From a virus: a stretch of DNA of 45,356 nucleotides. Under the pieces are notes generated by a model. The model was not told where the DNA came from, did not search any database, and was given only the letters and a program-made list of their open reading frames with translations. Positions within the stretch are counted from its first letter, which is position 1, and every line of letters begins with the position of its first letter. Made by a program: the position numbers and the translations under genes. This document shows, one piece after another, positions 1 to 8,597 of this stretch. The stretch lies in the IMG/VR virus record IMGVR_UViG_3300030104_004282, positions 6,744-52,099 of that record; one strand, 5' to 3'.

Positions 1-108
1 AAGCAACTATTTTTAAAAGAAGATGGAGAAGTAGACATGGCAAAAGTACTTAAACTTTATGCCAGATTTAAGGGTTCTTCAATAACTGATTTAAGAAATG
101 AGGAATAA
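1..108 (+). CDS. C-terminal end of an upstream phage protein (partial)
   Basis: The frame is open from base 1 to a TAA at 106-108 and encodes 36 residues ending in LRNEE. The start lies outside the window. The short basic/hydrophilic tail gives no family clue. The next gene starts immediately after the stop, so it is probably the last part of another virion or internal-virion gene in the same operon. Confidence 0.6.
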   Translation, partial: KQLFLKEDGEVDMAKVLKLYARFKGSSITDLRNEE

Positions 109-3100
109 TTGACACAAAATTTTAATAACGCTTTTGAAATTTTTGGTGAGCTACCAGATAATGCTACTCAAGCACAAATAAATGAGGCTTTTGGTGTTGG
201 TCCTGAAGTAGACGATGAACCACCTGAACTTGGAGTAACTCCTGGAGGTATTTCATTAAGAAAACAAACTCTTAAAGATATAGATGATCCAGAGGTTGAA
301 AAAATTAACGAAGGAACTTTAATCTCTGCCGCTGAATCTATGTTGAGAAGTGACCAAGAAAAATTAATGACTTCTGCTAACGAAGAACTATTACCCACTT
401 CTCTTAGAGAAAAAACTGAAGCTAAAAATCAAACTATTGAAATTAAACCTGAATTAGTTTTAGATAAAGCTAGTCAAACAGATGTAGCAAAAGCGGCTCT
501 ACTTGAATATGAAAGAGTTGACAATGTTATTAAAGAAAAAGTTGGTGATCGTTACGCAGGATACAAAAGCTCAGGTGATTTAGATTTTAATTTAGCGAGA
601 AATTTATCTTATCGCGATAAGTTTGAAGATAGAAAAGATTATTTTTTGAAACGATTTCCTGAAGGTGAATACTTTAGAGTCCCTACTGGTGGTGGCCAAC
701 TCAAAGAGTTGTACTCTTATAGTAAAAAAGGAAAAGTGTATATGCGTAATGCACCTGTGTTCAATCCTAATGACCCTACTAAAAGGAGAGGTGCTCTTAT
801 AGGAAACGTAGTTATACCTTCTATGAGTGAAATATTAGGAGATTTAACAGGTAAGGTGGGAAGATTTCAAACTGTAGGTGCAATAGTAGGAGCATTAGTT
901 CCTAAACATCCTTTCTTAACAACTTTTGCAACTGCTGGATTAGGACAAGCACTAGATCAGTATATGCAAGATGAGTCTGGTAAACCAAGTTTAGAAATTG
1001 TTGGAGATATTAATAAAGGAAAAGCCGCCACATATGGTTTATTAGATGCCGCTTTTAATAAATTTCTTTTAGGAACTCCCATACAGGTTCAGAAAAGGTT
1101 ATCTGGGCAAGCTGACTCTTTACTTGTAAATAAAGCTGACCAAATGTCACTTGACATTGTACAATCATATAAAAGGTTATCTGAAAAGTTTGGGTTAGAT
1201 GCTAATGATCTTCCTGCTATTTCTATTGCTCAAGTTTTAAACCCTAAAAATAATCCTCTCATCCAAAGAACAGCTTCACAAGTTTCAGGAACATCTCCTC
1301 GTTTTCAAATACTTATGAACAAACAACAAAAAGCTCTTCATAATTTATTGCAAAGAAAATTAGCACAAGGAGCTCCAGTAGGAAGAGGTAGTTCTTTAGT
1401 TACTGAAGAAAGACTTGCGAATCTTACACAAAATGAATTAATAGCTTACCTTGATTTATCGCAAAGAAAATTAGCACAAGAATTAGCTGAATTAGGAAGA
1501 GTTAAACTAGGTGCTACATCTACTCTAGACGTTGCAAGTTTAGCTCAGTCCACAGTAAAAGGTGCAAAAGAGTTAGAACAAGCTCTGCAATATGCTGTTA
1601 ATCACAAATATACTCAAGCGTTTAATTCTGCAGGAGCTGAAAAAGTTGTTTTTGATATAAGCAGTTTAGGTGACATCATTAAGAATATTAGAGCAGGAAC
1701 AAGAATAAGAACTAAAGGAAAAAGACCAAAAGGTGATGCTGAAATCATAACTACACAACCTGGAGGACGTGTACCTACTGCAAGAGTTGAAGGAGAAGTT
1801 AGTGGTGAATTAAAAGCATTACTTGACTCTATAGATTCTTACTCTACACGAATTAAAAGTATTAATGTAAATAAACCAGATTCTGCAGGAAACACTATTA
1901 AAGAATCTGTAGATTCTTTAAGTCAACTTAAAGGTATAAAAGATAAAATAAATAGATATTTAATAGAGTCTGAGGGCAAAGAACGAGCAACTCTTATGCC
2001 TCTAATAGACGAAATAGATGAAATTATGAAACAACCTTTAAATAATCCAAACCTTGTTGGTACGGAATGGCATAAGTTTTACTCACAAGCAACGAATTTA
2101 GCAGAGTTTCAAAACAATATTATAAATACTTCTAAATTAACTTCTTTATTTTCAAAAAAAGGAGATATAGACCCAATTTCTGTTGCCGAAAAATTTTACA
2201 ACGGAACTTTTAGATCAAATGATTTAAAGCTATTAGAAAGACTAATTCTTGAAACAAGAGGTGCTTCACAAACAGGTGTCGTTTCAGCCAGAGAACAAGG
2301 AAATAAATTTTTATCAGATTTGCGTCAAGGTTTTTTAGCTCATCTTACTTACGATCCTTCACAAATTGGAAGTAAAATAAAAACATTAAAAGAAGCAGAT
2401 ATTGAGGTTTACAATAGATTAGTACCCCAGAGTATAAGAAAAGAGTTAGAAAATATTCAACTTCGGCATACTTGGTTACAAAACGACGCTGTGAAAAAAG
2501 CAATAGATGTAAGACTTAGTGAATCTGAAAGAGCTATGACTCTTATAAATGATTTAGGTGAACAAGATTTTGCAAAGTTAGTAGCTGAAAATGGAGGGGT
2601 CGATAGTCAATTTGCTAAAGGACTAAGACACGCTGTTCTGCAAAAAATAATTGACAACAGTAAAAAATTAGACCCAACCTCAAGTTCTCAATTCGATGAA
2701 ATTGATGTACTGAAATTATCGAGAGAGTTTAAAGATTTAAAAAACTTTTCTAGTAGTGACTCAAGCATAATGGATTACTCCAAACTTAAACCTCTTTTTT
2801 ATAATTTTAAAGAAGCTCCTGACGCTCGTCAAGTCTTAATACCCAGATTAACTGAGAACATGAAAACTTATCTTGATGATATTTCAGACATTAGTAATTA
2901 TGCTCTTGGTATGGGTAATATAAATCCTGGAGGAGATTTAGTATCTCAATCGGGAGTGGGTGCTATACAAGACCTTCAAGCCAAAGGCATAGTAAAACTG
3001 TATAGAAGTGATCTTATAGCGAGATGGCTCTCACAACCTGCTTCTACAAAACAAGTAAAACAGTTATTTGATGGCAAGTTTATGTCTGATGCTAAAAAAG

Positions 3101-3441
3101 TTAGATTATTTTCTAATATGCTTGGTATGTATATTCGTTCATTTAATTTAGATATTCCTTTTGTAGATCGCAAATATGGTTTTGAAGAAACACCGATTGA
3201 TGAAATCAAAAGAACTGGAGATTTGCCTAAACTTGGAGATGCTCCAGAACGAGAAGAACCAGTAAACACATCTAATTTAACAACCGACGACAAACCACCG
3301 ATCAATGTTTCTAGTTTGTTGCCACCTGTCAATCAACGAAACACACAAGCAAACTCAGCAAAATTTGCATCACTATTTCCAAGGGATAACTTGGGTCAGG
3401 CCATTGCCGATAGGTCTGGTATCATGGGTGCAGTAGGATAG
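109..3441 (+). CDS. Large internal virion / structural protein (1110 aa)
   Basis: This is the longest gene in the window. It starts at TTG directly after the upstream TAA, with an AGGA ribosome site inside the preceding stop region. The protein is mostly hydrophilic and helical, rich in Lys, Glu and Leu. A hydrophobic Gly/Ala-rich patch near residues 265-290 could interact with membrane. The tail contains ASLFPRDNLGQAIADRSG, a type of ending I associate with internal virion proteins of marine podoviruses. Its size and its place between virion genes and the lysis cassette suggest an ejected core or internal virion protein. No enzymatic motif is visible, so the role is inferred from size and context. 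Confidence 0.6.
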   Translation: MTQNFNNAFEIFGELPDNATQAQINEAFGVGPEVDDEPPELGVTPGGISLRKQTLKDIDDPEVEKINEGTLISAAESMLRSDQEKLMTSANEELLPTSLREKTEAKNQTIEIKPELVLDKASQTDVAKAALLEYERVDNVIKEKVGDRYAGYKSSGDLDFNLARNLSYRDKFEDRKDYFLKRFPEGEYFRVPTGGGQLKELYSYSKKGKVYMRNAPVFNPNDPTKRRGALIGNVVIPSMSEILGDLTGKVGRFQTVGAIVGALVPKHPFLTTFATAGLGQALDQYMQDESGKPSLEIVGDINKGKAATYGLLDAAFNKFLLGTPIQVQKRLSGQADSLLVNKADQMSLDIVQSYKRLSEKFGLDANDLPAISIAQVLNPKNNPLIQRTASQVSGTSPRFQILMNKQQKALHNLLQRKLAQGAPVGRGSSLVTEERLANLTQNELIAYLDLSQRKLAQELAELGRVKLGATSTLDVASLAQSTVKGAKELEQALQYAVNHKYTQAFNSAGAEKVVFDISSLGDIIKNIRAGTRIRTKGKRPKGDAEIITTQPGGRVPTARVEGEVSGELKALLDSIDSYSTRIKSINVNKPDSAGNTIKESVDSLSQLKGIKDKINRYLIESEGKERATLMPLIDEIDEIMKQPLNNPNLVGTEWHKFYSQATNLAEFQNNIINTSKLTSLFSKKGDIDPISVAEKFYNGTFRSNDLKLLERLILETRGASQTGVVSAREQGNKFLSDLRQGFLAHLTYDPSQIGSKIKTLKEADIEVYNRLVPQSIRKELENIQLRHTWLQNDAVKKAIDVRLSESERAMTLINDLGEQDFAKLVAENGGVDSQFAKGLRHAVLQKIIDNSKKLDPTSSSQFDEIDVLKLSREFKDLKNFSSSDSSIMDYSKLKPLFYNFKEAPDARQVLIPRLTENMKTYLDDISDISNYALGMGNINPGGDLVSQSGVGAIQDLQAKGIVKLYRSDLIARWLSQPASTKQVKQLFDGKFMSDAKKVRLFSNMLGMYIRSFNLDIPFVDRKYGFEETPIDEIKRTGDLPKLGDAPEREEPVNTSNLTTDDKPPINVSSLLPPVNQRNTQANSAKFASLFPRDNLGQAIADRSGIMGAVG

Positions 3442-3449
3442 GAGAAAAT

Positions 3450-3686
3450 ATGTCTGGAGTAGGAAAAGCTAAAAAAGGTTTTGGAAAAGCCTATAGTAAT
3501 GTTGAAAAATTTGTAGAAAAGAAAAACCGTGAAAGAAATATAGTAAAAGGTTTACGATCAGATAAACGAATGGTGAATAAACTTATAGGTAAAGGAAAAG
3601 CTACAGATAAAGAATTCAGAAAAAAACTGAAACCTGCTCTTCGTTGGTGGAAGAAAACTGGAAGTAAATTAACAAATTTTGAATAA
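3450..3686 (+). CDS. Small, highly basic hypothetical protein
   Basis: It encodes 78 residues, very rich in Lys and Arg (starting MSGVGKAKKGFGKAYSNVEKF), with a GGAG-like site upstream. The composition suggests nucleic-acid binding or a packaged internal protein. It sits between the large internal virion protein and the endolysin, probably in the same transcript. I recognise no family. Confidence 0.6.
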   Translation: MSGVGKAKKGFGKAYSNVEKFVEKKNRERNIVKGLRSDKRMVNKLIGKGKATDKEFRKKLKPALRWWKKTGSKLTNFE

Positions 3687-3698
3687 AGGACGAGTAAA

Positions 3699-4169
3699 AT
3701 GGCTTTTAGATTATCAGATAGAAGTTTAGCTAAACTTGAAAACGTAAACGAAGGAATGGCAAATGTCGTTAAGAAAGCGATAGAGCTTACCAAAATAGAC
3801 TTTGGTGTTATCTACGGTGTAAGAACTTTAGATGAACAAAAAAAGTTATATGACGCAGGTAAGTCTCAAACCATGAACTCTAAACATCTCATTCAAGACG
3901 ATGGCACTTGCCATGCCGTTGATTTAATGGCATATGTAGAAGGGTCAGCCTCTTGGGAACTCAACCTTTACGATAACTTGGCTGACGCTATGAAGTGGGC
4001 GGCAACCGAAGAAGGTATTCCAATAAGATGGGGAGCCGCTTGGCATATCGACGACATCTGTACTTGGGATGGAACAATGGAGGAAGCAATGATGGCTTAT
4101 ATAGATTTAAGAAGAAGTCAAGGTAGGAGGCCATTTATCGATGGTCCACATTTTGAATTGAAAGTATAA
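3699..4169 (+). CDS. Endolysin, peptidase M15-like (L-alanyl-D-glutamate type)
   Basis: The 156-residue protein has the M15 zinc-peptidase signature. There is an S61/H63...D75 cluster within the SKHLIQDDGTCHAVDLMAY segment, and a C-terminal DGPHFEL motif with zinc-ligand His151 preceded by Asp148. Its length suits a single-domain phage endolysin. It would cleave peptide cross-links in peptidoglycan at the end of infection. An AAAGGA site precedes the ATG. Small membrane-protein genes follow directly, making a lysis cassette. Confidence 0.85.
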   Translation: MAFRLSDRSLAKLENVNEGMANVVKKAIELTKIDFGVIYGVRTLDEQKKLYDAGKSQTMNSKHLIQDDGTCHAVDLMAYVEGSASWELNLYDNLADAMKWAATEEGIPIRWGAAWHIDDICTWDGTMEEAMMAYIDLRRSQGRRPFIDGPHFELKV

Positions 4170-4171
4170 GG

Positions 4172-4360
4172 ATGAAACCAACGGTAACTGACCTCAACAA
4201 AAGTTTCCAAACACTTGATTCACGTACGACTCGCCTCGAGACTGAAACCAGTATTCAGTTTAAAGATTTGTTTAACCGTGTTAAGCGTCTTGAATCTATC
4301 TTGCTTGCTTCTACTGGTGCTATTATTCTTTTACTCGTAAGCATAGTTATACGGATGTAA
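4172..4360 (+). CDS. Small membrane protein of the lysis cassette
   Basis: The 62-residue protein has a charged, coiled-coil-like N-terminus (about residues 5-45) and one C-terminal transmembrane helix (TGAIILLLVSIVI). The layout resembles haemolysin XhlA-type phage proteins. It starts two bases after the endolysin stop. A role as a holin or lysis accessory is inferred only from topology and neighbours. Confidence 0.6.
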   Translation: MKPTVTDLNKSFQTLDSRTTRLETETSIQFKDLFNRVKRLESILLASTGAIILLLVSIVIRM

Positions 4361-4362
4361 TT

Positions 4363-4851
4363 ATGGATCCCCTTACCATAAGTGCGGCTATCTCAACTGC
4401 GACTGCCGCATTTGGGGGAATTAAAAAAGCATTCATGGCAGGTAGAGAACTGGAGTCTATGACTCAAGATTTATCTAAATGGATGGGTGCTGTATCTGAC
4501 GTAGCTAATATAGAAAAAAGAGCAAAGAACCCTACTTTATTTTCCAAAGTATTTAATGGCCAGTCCATTGAGCAAGAAGCTATTGAAGCGTTTGCGGCTA
4601 AGAAAAAACTTGATCAACAGAGGGATGAACTCAAAACATTTATAATGTTTACTCATGGAACAAAAGCATGGGATGAACTTATAGGTATGGAGGGTCAAAT
4701 CCGTAAGCGTAGACAAAAGGAAGTTTATGAAGCACAAGAACGTAAAGAAAAAATTATTATGTGGACTGTTATCATCGGTACCTTTGGTATCGGCTTTGTT
4801 GTCCTCTCTGCTTTTGCTTACGGTCTCTTCTTGCTTGACAGAGGCTCATGA
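4363..4851 (+). CDS. Tail-anchored membrane protein of the lysis cassette
   Basis: The 162-residue protein has an Ala-rich N-terminus, a long charged and probably coiled-coil middle, and one C-terminal membrane helix (about residues 130-155, TVIIGTFGIGFVVLSAFAYG). It begins two bases after the previous stop. The last 125 bases overlap a lipoprotein gene in another frame, as spanin genes often do. However, the membrane anchor is C-terminal rather than N-terminal as in Rz, so a spanin call is only a possibility. Confidence 0.6.
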   Translation: MDPLTISAAISTATAAFGGIKKAFMAGRELESMTQDLSKWMGAVSDVANIEKRAKNPTLFSKVFNGQSIEQEAIEAFAAKKKLDQQRDELKTFIMFTHGTKAWDELIGMEGQIRKRRQKEVYEAQERKEKIIMWTVIIGTFGIGFVVLSAFAYGLFLLDRGS

Positions 4852-5113
4852 GCATTATAGGAGGCCAACCCTTGACAACGGTGGATACACTATATGTAGA
4901 TTAAAAAAGGTAGAAAAGGTACATGAATCATTCAGAGGAAAAACAACAAGACAATACTGGTGTTTATATGAAGGAGCCAACGGTAGTGGGGGAATCGAAA
5001 TTATGGAGAGCATTGACGCTTGCCCTCGTCAAATCGTATGCCTCTACGACCCCAAAGAAAAAAGAGTCACAATTAAAGATTTAATGAGTGCAATGAAAGA
5101 TGCGTTTAAATAA
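4727..5113 (+). CDS. Embedded lipoprotein, possible outer-membrane spanin analogue
   Basis: This 128-residue gene begins inside the preceding gene in the +1 frame. Its ATG has a good AAAGGAAG site 6 bases upstream. The N-terminus is a textbook lipoprotein signal: charged KHKNVKKK, a long Leu/Val/Ser core, then a VSSC lipobox with Cys at about residue 36. The mature part contains spaced cysteines (CRLKK, WCLYEG, DACPRQIVCLYD). The out-of-frame overlap within a lysis cassette resembles Rz/Rz1 arrangements, although the mature domain is longer than a usual Rz1. It ends by overlapping the convergent helicase gene by 8 bases. Confidence 0.6.
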   Translation: MKHKNVKKKLLCGLLSSVPLVSALLSSLLLLTVSSCLTEAHEHYRRPTLDNGGYTICRLKKVEKVHESFRGKTTRQYWCLYEGANGSGGIEIMESIDACPRQIVCLYDPKEKRVTIKDLMSAMKDAFK

Positions 5114-6548
5114 TCCAATCTCTAAAGTCTTCAGCTAATACTTGACTCGCAATACTTATTTTATCTTTTAATGCTTTAAGTATTTTTTCGTCTACCGTTT
5201 TTTCAGCAATAATATCAATGTAGGTAACTTTCTTTGTTTGCCCTATACGGTGAGCACGGTCTTCGCTTTGTAAACGCACCTCAAGGTCGAAACTATTACT
5301 ATAATATATAACCGTCTGTGCTTGCGTTAACGTAAGACCATATCCACCTGTTCTTGGCTGACCAACAAAAAACCTTAATGGGTTATCTGGGTCTTGGAAT
5401 TTTTTTACAATTTCCTGCCGTTCATCACTATTGGTTTCACCGTAATATGTTGCGACTGTTTCTGTACCATATTTTTCAGACAACTCTTTTTCTATAGTGC
5501 GTATATCGTGGGTAAAGTTTGCCCATATGATTACTTTACCATACACTTCATCAAGAGTAGACATCAACTCAGGTAATTTAGCAGAATTAAAAGTTGACAT
5601 AGTACCGTCGTCTAACTTAACATGGCCAGAACATACTTGTTGAAGCCGTAATAATTGTGTTAAGATGGTATCTGTTGTGACCTTTCCTTCGTCTATCATT
5701 GCAAGTGCAAACGATTTAATACTGCTATAGATTGACTTTTGTTCATCTGTTAACTCTACAACTCTTTTCATATATACTTTATCTGGTAGATCTAAACAGT
5801 CTTCTTTCTTTACACGAAAACTAAACTTATCCAGTTTTTCATTTAACCGTGGAAGGTTACGGTATCCTACTACAGTATTAAAACTGTGTGACCCCATTGT
5901 TCTACGTTGGACAATGGCATACTCGTATTGGAAACTATAAAAACTTGAAAAACCTAATAACCACGGATCCAAAAACTGACATTGCGTGTATAAATCCATT
6001 GGTGATTTTGTAACAGGCGATCCTGTTAATATTCTTCTGTATGTAGCCTTTTCCCCTATTTTTACTATGCTTTTTGTACGTTTAGCGTCTTTAGATTTTA
6101 TAGTAGTACTTTCGTCTACCACCATTAATGCTTTATGTAAGTTCAAAAACTTATCAGCTATTTGTACTCCTTTTTTGGTACTAAAAGCCTCTATGTTCAT
6201 AACAAAAATCTTTAAGTTAACATCATTGTTTATGGGAAATAATTTCTTTTGTTTTTCTATTTGTGTCTTTGTTTGATTAGGATTCCATAGTACAATGTCT
6301 GCTTCTATATGGTCAGGTAAATGCGTAGGCAATTCCCCTTGTTCCCAATTTCTGTACACACCTTTTGGTGCAATAATCAATGCCGCAGTTATGCTACCAT
6401 TGTCGTAAAGCATACTCATGTTATCAATAAGAACTTTAGACTTGCCTGTTCCCATATCCATAAACAGGGCATACTCTTTTTTGTCCCACGATTTTTTCAA
6501 AGCATCAATCTGATGTTGATAAGGCTTCAGTTTAAATTTGTATCTCAT
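5106..6548 (-). CDS. SNF2/SF2-type DNA helicase
   Basis: This 480-residue protein is the only convincing minus-strand gene. Motif I is MGTGKS (residues 32-37). Motif II is VVDEST (D145-E146, DEST instead of the usual DEAH/DEGH). An ILTGSPVTKSP segment fits motif III. The C-terminal lobe carries QSEDRAHRIGQTKKV, the SNF2-type motif VI. Phage members of this family are usually involved in replication, recombination or repair. On its own strand the start is preceded by TAGAAAGCGG, a variant of the leader shared by many plus-strand genes here. Its opposite orientation makes the intergenic region after 6548 a divergent control region. Confidence 0.88.
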   Translation of the reverse strand: MRYKFKLKPYQHQIDALKKSWDKKEYALFMDMGTGKSKVLIDNMSMLYDNGSITAALIIAPKGVYRNWEQGELPTHLPDHIEADIVLWNPNQTKTQIEKQKKLFPINNDVNLKIFVMNIEAFSTKKGVQIADKFLNLHKALMVVDESTTIKSKDAKRTKSIVKIGEKATYRRILTGSPVTKSPMDLYTQCQFLDPWLLGFSSFYSFQYEYAIVQRRTMGSHSFNTVVGYRNLPRLNEKLDKFSFRVKKEDCLDLPDKVYMKRVVELTDEQKSIYSSIKSFALAMIDEGKVTTDTILTQLLRLQQVCSGHVKLDDGTMSTFNSAKLPELMSTLDEVYGKVIIWANFTHDIRTIEKELSEKYGTETVATYYGETNSDERQEIVKKFQDPDNPLRFFVGQPRTGGYGLTLTQAQTVIYYSNSFDLEVRLQSEDRAHRIGQTKKVTYIDIIAEKTVDEKILKALKDKISIASQVLAEDFRDWII

Positions 6549-6571
6549 AACCGCTTTCTATTTGGTATGGG

Positions 6572-6619
6572 GTCTAGAGTGACAGGCGTAATTTCGAGCA
6601 GAAATAATGCACTCTAGAC
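6572..6619. repeat. Nested inverted repeat in divergent control region
   Basis: GTCTAGAGTG at 6572-6581 is matched exactly by its reverse complement at 6610-6619. The 28-base loop contains a second stem, ATTTC/GAAAT, at 6591-6605. It lies just upstream of the minus-strand helicase and in front of the plus-strand early block. A cruciform, operator or antiterminator role is possible. There is no T-run typical of an intrinsic terminator. Confidence 0.6.
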
Positions 6620-6679
6620 ACTTTACATAATAGTACTTATTTTAAAAATAACCAAACTTTTTTATTCTTATTTTATCTG

Positions 6680-6697
6680 CTCGCGTGGCGGGAAAAG
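6680..6697 (+). repeat. GC-rich 18-mer, inverted copy at 26177-26194
   Basis: The sequence CTCGCGTGGCGGGAAAAG stands out in an AT-rich intergenic region. Its exact reverse complement occurs at 26177-26194, at the other end of the replication-gene block. Next to it (6699-6728) is an AT-rich run of ATATC/GATATT repeats. Its first 12 bases (6701-6712) are also matched in inverted form at 26108-26119. This suggests a protein-binding site or origin-like element bracketing the early region. Confidence 0.7.
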
Positions 6698-6739
6698 TCG
6701 ATATCAGATATTAGATATTAAAATATCGGAAAGACCACA

Positions 6740-6833
6740 TTGATAACTTTTTTGTTTTACTACTATATATAAAAGTATATAACTGTAGGGCAGGGAATAG
6801 TTCCTGTATAGAAAGCCAACGGAGTAGAAAGCC
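6740..6833 (+). promoter_or_regulatory. Probable promoter and leader of the early gene block
   Basis: An AT-rich TACTACTATATATAAAAG stretch at about 6760-6778 is followed by two copies of a TAGAAAGCC leader (6809-6817 and 6825-6833), then the GTG of the first early gene. The same AT-box plus TAGAAAGG layout recurs before many genes in the window, so it is probably a promoter/ribosome-site module. No start site is measured. Confidence 0.45.
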
Positions 6834-7154
6834 GTGACAGTATACATAACACAAGAAGTGCGTGGCCGTAACATATCAGATGCCGCTTCATTTGGGGACT
6901 TACAAATACTTATTCCTGCAAAGGAACAAGTTGCGTATAGTACTCAACCTACAGTGCGAAAAATATCTAGAGGACTTAAAGATTTCAATGATGAAGATTT
7001 TTTACTTTTATCAGGTGACCCTATGATTATAGGCATAGCTTGTTCTCAGGCATCACTTGTAAATAATGGTAGGTTTAAAGCGTTGAAGTGGGATAGGCTA
7101 GACCAAAAATACTTTCCGTTGCAAGTTAATTTTTACCAAAGGTCAGGAGAATAG
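6834..7154 (+). CDS. Hypothetical early protein
   Basis: The 106-residue protein starts at GTG with GGAG about 9 bases upstream. It is the first gene of the long plus-strand early block. It contains a conserved-looking FNDEDFLLLSGDPMIIGIACSQ segment and a WDRLDQKY tail, which suggests a small soluble globular protein. In marine phages such a first early gene is often an uncharacterised accessory protein. I recognise no family. Confidence 0.65.
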   Translation: MTVYITQEVRGRNISDAASFGDLQILIPAKEQVAYSTQPTVRKISRGLKDFNDEDFLLLSGDPMIIGIACSQASLVNNGRFKALKWDRLDQKYFPLQVNFYQRSGE

Positions 7155-7155
7155 T

Positions 7156-7704
7156 ATGGTAGATCTAGAAGATATTGCAGATAAACTCTCTCAAGTTTCT
7201 GAAAAAGGGTTAAGTATGGTGAGCTCATTAGCACAACAACAGATTAACCTGGAAAAACGTATAGAGGATATTGAGCAAGAGTTAAAAGCTAAAAAACGTG
7301 AGTTAAGGGAAGTACAAGAGGATTTACTTCCTGCGGCACTACAAGAATACAATATGACAGGCTACACAATGGATGACGGAAGTGAAATAAGCGTTAAGCC
7401 GTTTTATAGTGCTAGTATATCTAAAGATAACTCTGACGAAGCGTTTGAGTGGTTAACAAGTAACGGCCATGCTTCACTTATAAAAAATAATGTTTCAGCT
7501 TCTTTTGGTAGGGGAAAAGATAACGAAGCAAAAAGTTTGTTAGCTGAGCTACACGATCGTGGCTTAGAAACAAAATCAAAAACTTGGGTTGAACCCATGA
7601 CACTCAAGGCTTTTGTAAAGGAGCAAGTAGAAAAAGGTGAGAACTTACCATATGATCTACTTGGTATATTCGTGGGACAACGTGCTAACATAAAAAGGAG
7701 CTAA
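7156..7704 (+). CDS. Conserved phage early protein with N-terminal coiled coil
   Basis: The 182-residue protein has a strong coiled coil at about residues 25-65 (QQQINLEKRIEDIEQELKAK). A globular part follows, with GSEISVKPFYSAS, NVSASFGRG and MTLKAFVKEQVEKG. These motifs recur in a widespread phage family of unknown function, usually next to single-strand-binding protein and replication genes, as here. I cannot name a reaction. Its place two bases before the SSB-like gene suggests a replication accessory. Confidence 0.7.
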   Translation: MVDLEDIADKLSQVSEKGLSMVSSLAQQQINLEKRIEDIEQELKAKKRELREVQEDLLPAALQEYNMTGYTMDDGSEISVKPFYSASISKDNSDEAFEWLTSNGHASLIKNNVSASFGRGKDNEAKSLLAELHDRGLETKSKTWVEPMTLKAFVKEQVEKGENLPYDLLGIFVGQRANIKRS

Positions 7705-7706
7705 TT

Positions 7707-8495
7707 ATGGGGAATGTTACTAAAGCACAAAATACGGCCGTAGCGATTGCGGACATTGAAGCATTCGGAGGTATGGGGTTTGAGGAAACTACTTCTGAAG
7801 ATATGTCTATACCTTTTTTGCGTATACTTGATACAAGCAGTCCACAAGTGGATGAACGTGCAGGAGAATATGTGAAGGGTGCTAAAGCAGGAATGATATA
7901 TAATACTGTTGCTGATCAGGCTTATGATGGCATACAAGGTATTACTGTCGTGCCTTGTTACTACAATAGAAGGTTTGTTGAGTGGAAGCCAAGAACTGAG
8001 GGTGGTGGCTATGTAGATGCTTACAGCCCTGACAATAAAATTGTGGGTACAACTACAAAAAATGACCTCGGGCAAGATATGTTACCTAATGGTAATACTT
8101 TGGTGAACACTGCACAATTTTTTGTGATTCTTATAACTGAGGAAGGTATGCAGAAGTGTTTAATCACAATGTCTAGTACTCAACTTAAAAAGGCTAAGAA
8201 GTGGGTAACACAGATGCAAAGTCTAACTGGTATACACTCTAAAACTGGAAAGCCTTACACTTTACCAATGATGTTGCATAGGTATCAGTTAACAACTGTT
8301 CCTGAACGCAACGACAAAGGTTCTTGGTCTGGTTGGGATATTGTTAAGGTAAACAAACTCGATTTGGAAAAACCAGAGGACAAAATATTGTTTGACGATG
8401 CAGTTTCCTTCCATACTTCTGTTGCCTCTGGCGATGTTAAAGTAAAGGAATCGGATAATGCGGAAAAAGTCGAAGACGACGACATTCCGTTTTAG
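7707..8495 (+). CDS. Probable single-stranded DNA-binding protein
   Basis: The 262-residue protein ends in acidic residues finishing DDDIPF. This matches the C-terminal interaction tip of bacterial SSB, which recruits replication and repair partners. The body has a beta-rich region (TVVPCYYNRRFVEWKPR) and a WDIVKVNKL strand, compatible with an OB fold. The gene sits directly before the primase and helicase genes. The C-terminal tip is the strongest evidence; the fold assignment is inferred. Confidence 0.75.
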   Translation: MGNVTKAQNTAVAIADIEAFGGMGFEETTSEDMSIPFLRILDTSSPQVDERAGEYVKGAKAGMIYNTVADQAYDGIQGITVVPCYYNRRFVEWKPRTEGGGYVDAYSPDNKIVGTTTKNDLGQDMLPNGNTLVNTAQFFVILITEEGMQKCLITMSSTQLKKAKKWVTQMQSLTGIHSKTGKPYTLPMMLHRYQLTTVPERNDKGSWSGWDIVKVNKLDLEKPEDKILFDDAVSFHTSVASGDVKVKESDNAEKVEDDDIPF

Positions 8496-8499
8496 TTCA

Positions 8500-8580
8500 A
8501 CAGTAGGGGTTGATCGCCCTAGTGTTGCTCGGGAGAGCAGGTCTATTTTCTACCAAGTTTCTAGGCTTGCTCTCCTACCT
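8500..8580 (+). promoter_or_regulatory. Two consecutive hairpins between SSB and primase genes
   Basis: An AACAGTAGGG/CCCTAGTGTT stem (one mismatch) is followed by GGAGAGCA pairing with TGCTCTCC around a roughly 28-base loop. No clear T-run follows; the leader TAGAAAGG of the primase gene comes next. They may be processing sites or attenuators that set SSB and primase expression apart. Confidence 0.45.
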
Positions 8581-8597
8581 TATAGAAAGGAGGGAAT

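Noticed and set aside
7701-8075. Minus-strand frame opposite the SSB-like gene
   Set aside because: It is opposite a gene with a clear SSB-type end, and its own sequence shows no domain or ribosome site.
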